Assembly: GCA_900545505.1 (NCBI GenBank)
Contig: UQZC01000020.1
Coordinates: 1 to 13,808, forward strand
Reading direction: 5' to 3'
Length of the DNA stretch: 13,808 nt
Source: an uncultured Collinsella sp.
GTDB taxonomy: Bacteria > Actinomycetota > Coriobacteriia > Coriobacteriales > Coriobacteriaceae
Made by a program: the position numbers and the translations under genes. Shown here one piece after another: positions 12,301-13,808 of the stretch. The first letter of the stretch is position 1; the number at the start of each line of letters is the position of its first letter. The notes below the pieces were generated by a model, which was not told where the DNA came from, did not search any database, and saw only the letters and a list, made by a program, of their open reading frames with translations.

Positions 12301-12978
12301 CTACCGTCCGCGCAACGCCTTGAGCTTGGCCAGGGCATCGGGGCTCAGGCGACTGCCCAGAGTCATCTTGATCTGCGGAGCTTCCTCTGCCTCGTGAACG
12401 TCGTTATCGATCTGTTTGATCTCGTCCACCAGCATGCGGCTCGAGATGCGCGTAACACCCTTACCCATGACGACAGCCTGGATCGTACCGTCGCTCGATA
12501 CCACGGAGCACGCGCGGCCTTCCTCGCGTGCCTCAATGCAGAGCTTTTGCACCACGGTATCGGCCGAAACACCCGTCGGCGAAAACTCGATGCGCACGCC
12601 GCGGGCCGGCAGGTTGGGGCGCTCGTTGGAGATATTGCCCGCGCCGTCGAACACGATCACGGCCTCGTAGCGGCCCTGGGCAAAGGCGGCGACGTCGTTG
12701 ATGAGGGCGGTGCGCGCCATATCGTGAACGTCGCTGGAATAAGGATCGTCGGAATGGTCGTACACGAGCTTTTCGTAGCGCGGCGTGCAGTGGATCACGT
12801 TGTAGCCGTCGACCACCAGCAGCTCGGGCTTGTTGGAATGCACCGTCGAGACTGGGTCGGCGATAGCCTGCGCAAACGCATTGCCGCCCACGCCGTAGGT
12901 CGCGGCCGAAACAATCGGCTTGGCCGAGCCCTCGCCAAAGCGCTTGGCCTTGGACTTGGCACGGTTCTTTTTGGACAT
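12301..12978 (-). CDS. rae1: NYN/PIN-like RNase of the YacP/Rae1 family
   Basis: A 225-residue protein. A basic N-terminus and a poorly conserved extension (1-50) precede a NYN domain: LLVVDGYNVIH (53-63, D57 and N60), VIVFDGAGN (107-115, D111), RIEFSPTGVSADTVVQKLC (129-147, D140) and VVSSDGTIQ (159-167, D163). These acidic residues form the metal site of PIN-like nucleases. In B. subtilis this family (Rae1) enters the ribosomal A site and cuts mRNA. The gene lies 3 nt after rlmB, with its ribosome binding site GGAGGAG in the rlmB end, as in the Bacillus yacO-yacP pair. It ends convergently with the HipA-like gene. Confidence 0.88.
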   Translation of the reverse strand: MSKKNRAKSKAKRFGEGSAKPIVSAATYGVGGNAFAQAIADPVSTVHSNKPELLVVDGYNVIHCTPRYEKLVYDHSDDPYSSDVHDMARTALINDVAAFAQGRYEAVIVFDGAGNISNERPNLPARGVRIEFSPTGVSADTVVQKLCIEAREEGRACSVVSSDGTIQAVVMGKGVTRISSRMLVDEIKQIDNDVHEAEEAPQIKMTLGSRLSPDALAKLKALRGR

Positions 12979-12981
12979 GCG

Positions 12982-13808
12982 CTACTCCTCCCCCATGAGC
13001 TCGCCGGCGTTGCGGCGCAACCACTCAAAGCACAACGCCGTGGTCGCCTGGGCAACATTGAGGCTCTCGGTCATGCCGCGCTGGGGAAGCTTGGTCAAAA
13101 AGTCGCATTTCTCGAGTACCAGGCGCGAGATGCCGTCGCCCTCGGAGCCCATGACGAGCGCCACGCGACCTTCGAAGGGAGCATCCCAGCAACTGCCCTC
13201 GGCGTGCTCGGAAGCACCGCCCACCCAAAAACCAGCGGCCTTGAGGTCATCGAGTGCACGGGCAATATTGGGAACCTGCGCGATAGGCAGATGCATGACA
13301 GCACCGGCCGAGGTCTTGTAGCTGCCCACGGTCACGCCGGCGGCACGCTTGTTGGCGATGACGACGCCGGCCGCGCCCACGACCTCGGCGGAGCGCACAA
13401 TGGCGCCAAAGTTGCCGTCGTCGGTCACATGGTCGAGCACGACGACAAGCGCCGGACCGTCGCCTGCGCGGTCGAGAATATCGGCGACATCAGCATAGGG
13501 GAAGTTGCCAACCTCGAGCGCGATGCCCTGATGAGCGCCATGGCTCGACAGTGCGTCGAGCTGTGCGCGCGGCACGTACTTAATGCGGACACCCGCGGCG
13601 TTGAGATCGTCGACCAGGTGCGACAAGGCGGCATCGCGCTCCCCGCCCTCGGCAATGAGCGCGCACTTGACGGGAAAGCCGGTACGCAGCGCCTCGGCGG
13701 CAGCACGGCGACCTTCGATAAACTCGCCCTTGGGAACCTGGACGTTATCGCGGCTACGCTCGCGCTGCGGGCGAGCAGCCTGTGAGCGCTCGCGCTGGCC
13801 CTTGGGGG
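12982..13808 (-). CDS. rlmB: 23S rRNA 2'-O-methyltransferase RlmB (SpoU family), 5'-truncated
   Basis: The frame stays open to the right edge, so the start lies outside; about 275 residues are visible. An Arg/Gln-rich segment is followed by the SpoU substrate-binding domain (GEFIEGRRAAAEALRTGF, then HQGIALEVG). The trefoil-knot methyltransferase domain then shows DGNFGAIVRSAEVVGAAGVV, VMGSEGDGISRLVLEKCD and the C-terminal SLNVAQATTALCFEW, the three SpoU motifs. RlmB methylates the 2'-OH of a guanosine in the peptidyltransferase region (G2251 in E. coli); assignment to RlmB rather than a TrmH-like paralogue rests on the domain layout and the neighbouring rae1. An internal TTG at 13626 is not the true start, because the N-terminal domain continues upstream of it. 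Confidence 0.9.
   Translation of the reverse strand, partial: PKGQRERSQAARPQRERSRDNVQVPKGEFIEGRRAAAEALRTGFPVKCALIAEGGERDAALSHLVDDLNAAGVRIKYVPRAQLDALSSHGAHQGIALEVGNFPYADVADILDRAGDGPALVVVLDHVTDDGNFGAIVRSAEVVGAAGVVIANKRAAGVTVGSYKTSAGAVMHLPIAQVPNIARALDDLKAAGFWVGGASEHAEGSCWDAPFEGRVALVMGSEGDGISRLVLEKCDFLTKLPQRGMTESLNVAQATTALCFEWLRRNAGELMGEE

Noticed and set aside
12394..13785. 463-codon plus-strand open frame opposite rae1 and rlmB
   Set aside because: It is antisense to two recognisable genes and crosses their junction; the His/Val/Gly-rich translation looks non-coding.

Overview
The window looks like chromosomal DNA of a fairly G+C-rich actinobacterium of the class Coriobacteriia, most like Collinsella. 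This rests on the protein style (TufA, NusG, the Lys/Ala-rich SecE) and the gene order; no database was searched. The backbone is a translation/transcription gene block on the minus strand, read from high to low coordinates: rlmB (5' end off the window), rae1/yacP, tRNA-Thr(UGU), tRNA-Tyr(GUA), tRNA-Thr(GGU), tRNA-Met(CAU), tuf, rpmG, tRNA-Trp(CCA), secE, nusG, rplK, rplA. This mixes two well-known neighbourhoods: the thrU-tyrU-glyT-thrT-tufB-secE-nusG-rplKA block of E. coli and the yacO-yacP-sigH-rpmG-secE-nusG-rplKA block of Bacillus. Here rplKA ends in a terminator and rplJ/rplL do not follow.

Left edge (1-1419, plus strand): the C-terminal part of a BMP-family (basic membrane lipoprotein, PnrA-like) substrate-binding protein overlaps by 4 bp a metallophosphoesterase gene. 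They converge on rplA across two strong hairpins (1418-1508).

Middle (about 6040-10300): a sugar cassette lies between tRNA-Tyr and tRNA-Thr(UGU). It has a divergent RpiR-type regulator, a family-1 6-phospho-beta-glycosidase and a beta-glucoside-type PTS IIBC permease without an IIA domain. The PTS protein imports and phosphorylates a beta-linked disaccharide or glycoside, the glycosidase cleaves the 6-phosphate, and the regulator probably senses a phosphosugar. The cassette is visibly less G+C-rich than its flanks, is bounded by unusual repeat-rich spacers, and probably entered an older tRNA/tuf block.

Right (10300-12300): a repeat-rich spacer holds two tandem copies of an inverted repeat (ATCTGTAACA, 25 nt, TGTTACAGAT). 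Next comes tRNA-Thr(UGU), then a plus-strand gene for an excisionase-type helix-turn-helix fused to a HipA-like kinase. Three alternating copies of a 13-14 bp half-site lie over and upstream of its likely promoter, which suggests a single-gene, self-repressing HipA-like system. This is the most interesting item in the window.

Regulatory signals include two promoters (rpmG/tRNA-Trp and tRNA-Tyr-Thr-Met) sharing a 21-nt region around the -35 box with 19 identities, a row of hairpins in the rplK-rplA spacer, and terminators after tuf, rplA, the PTS gene and tRNA-Thr.
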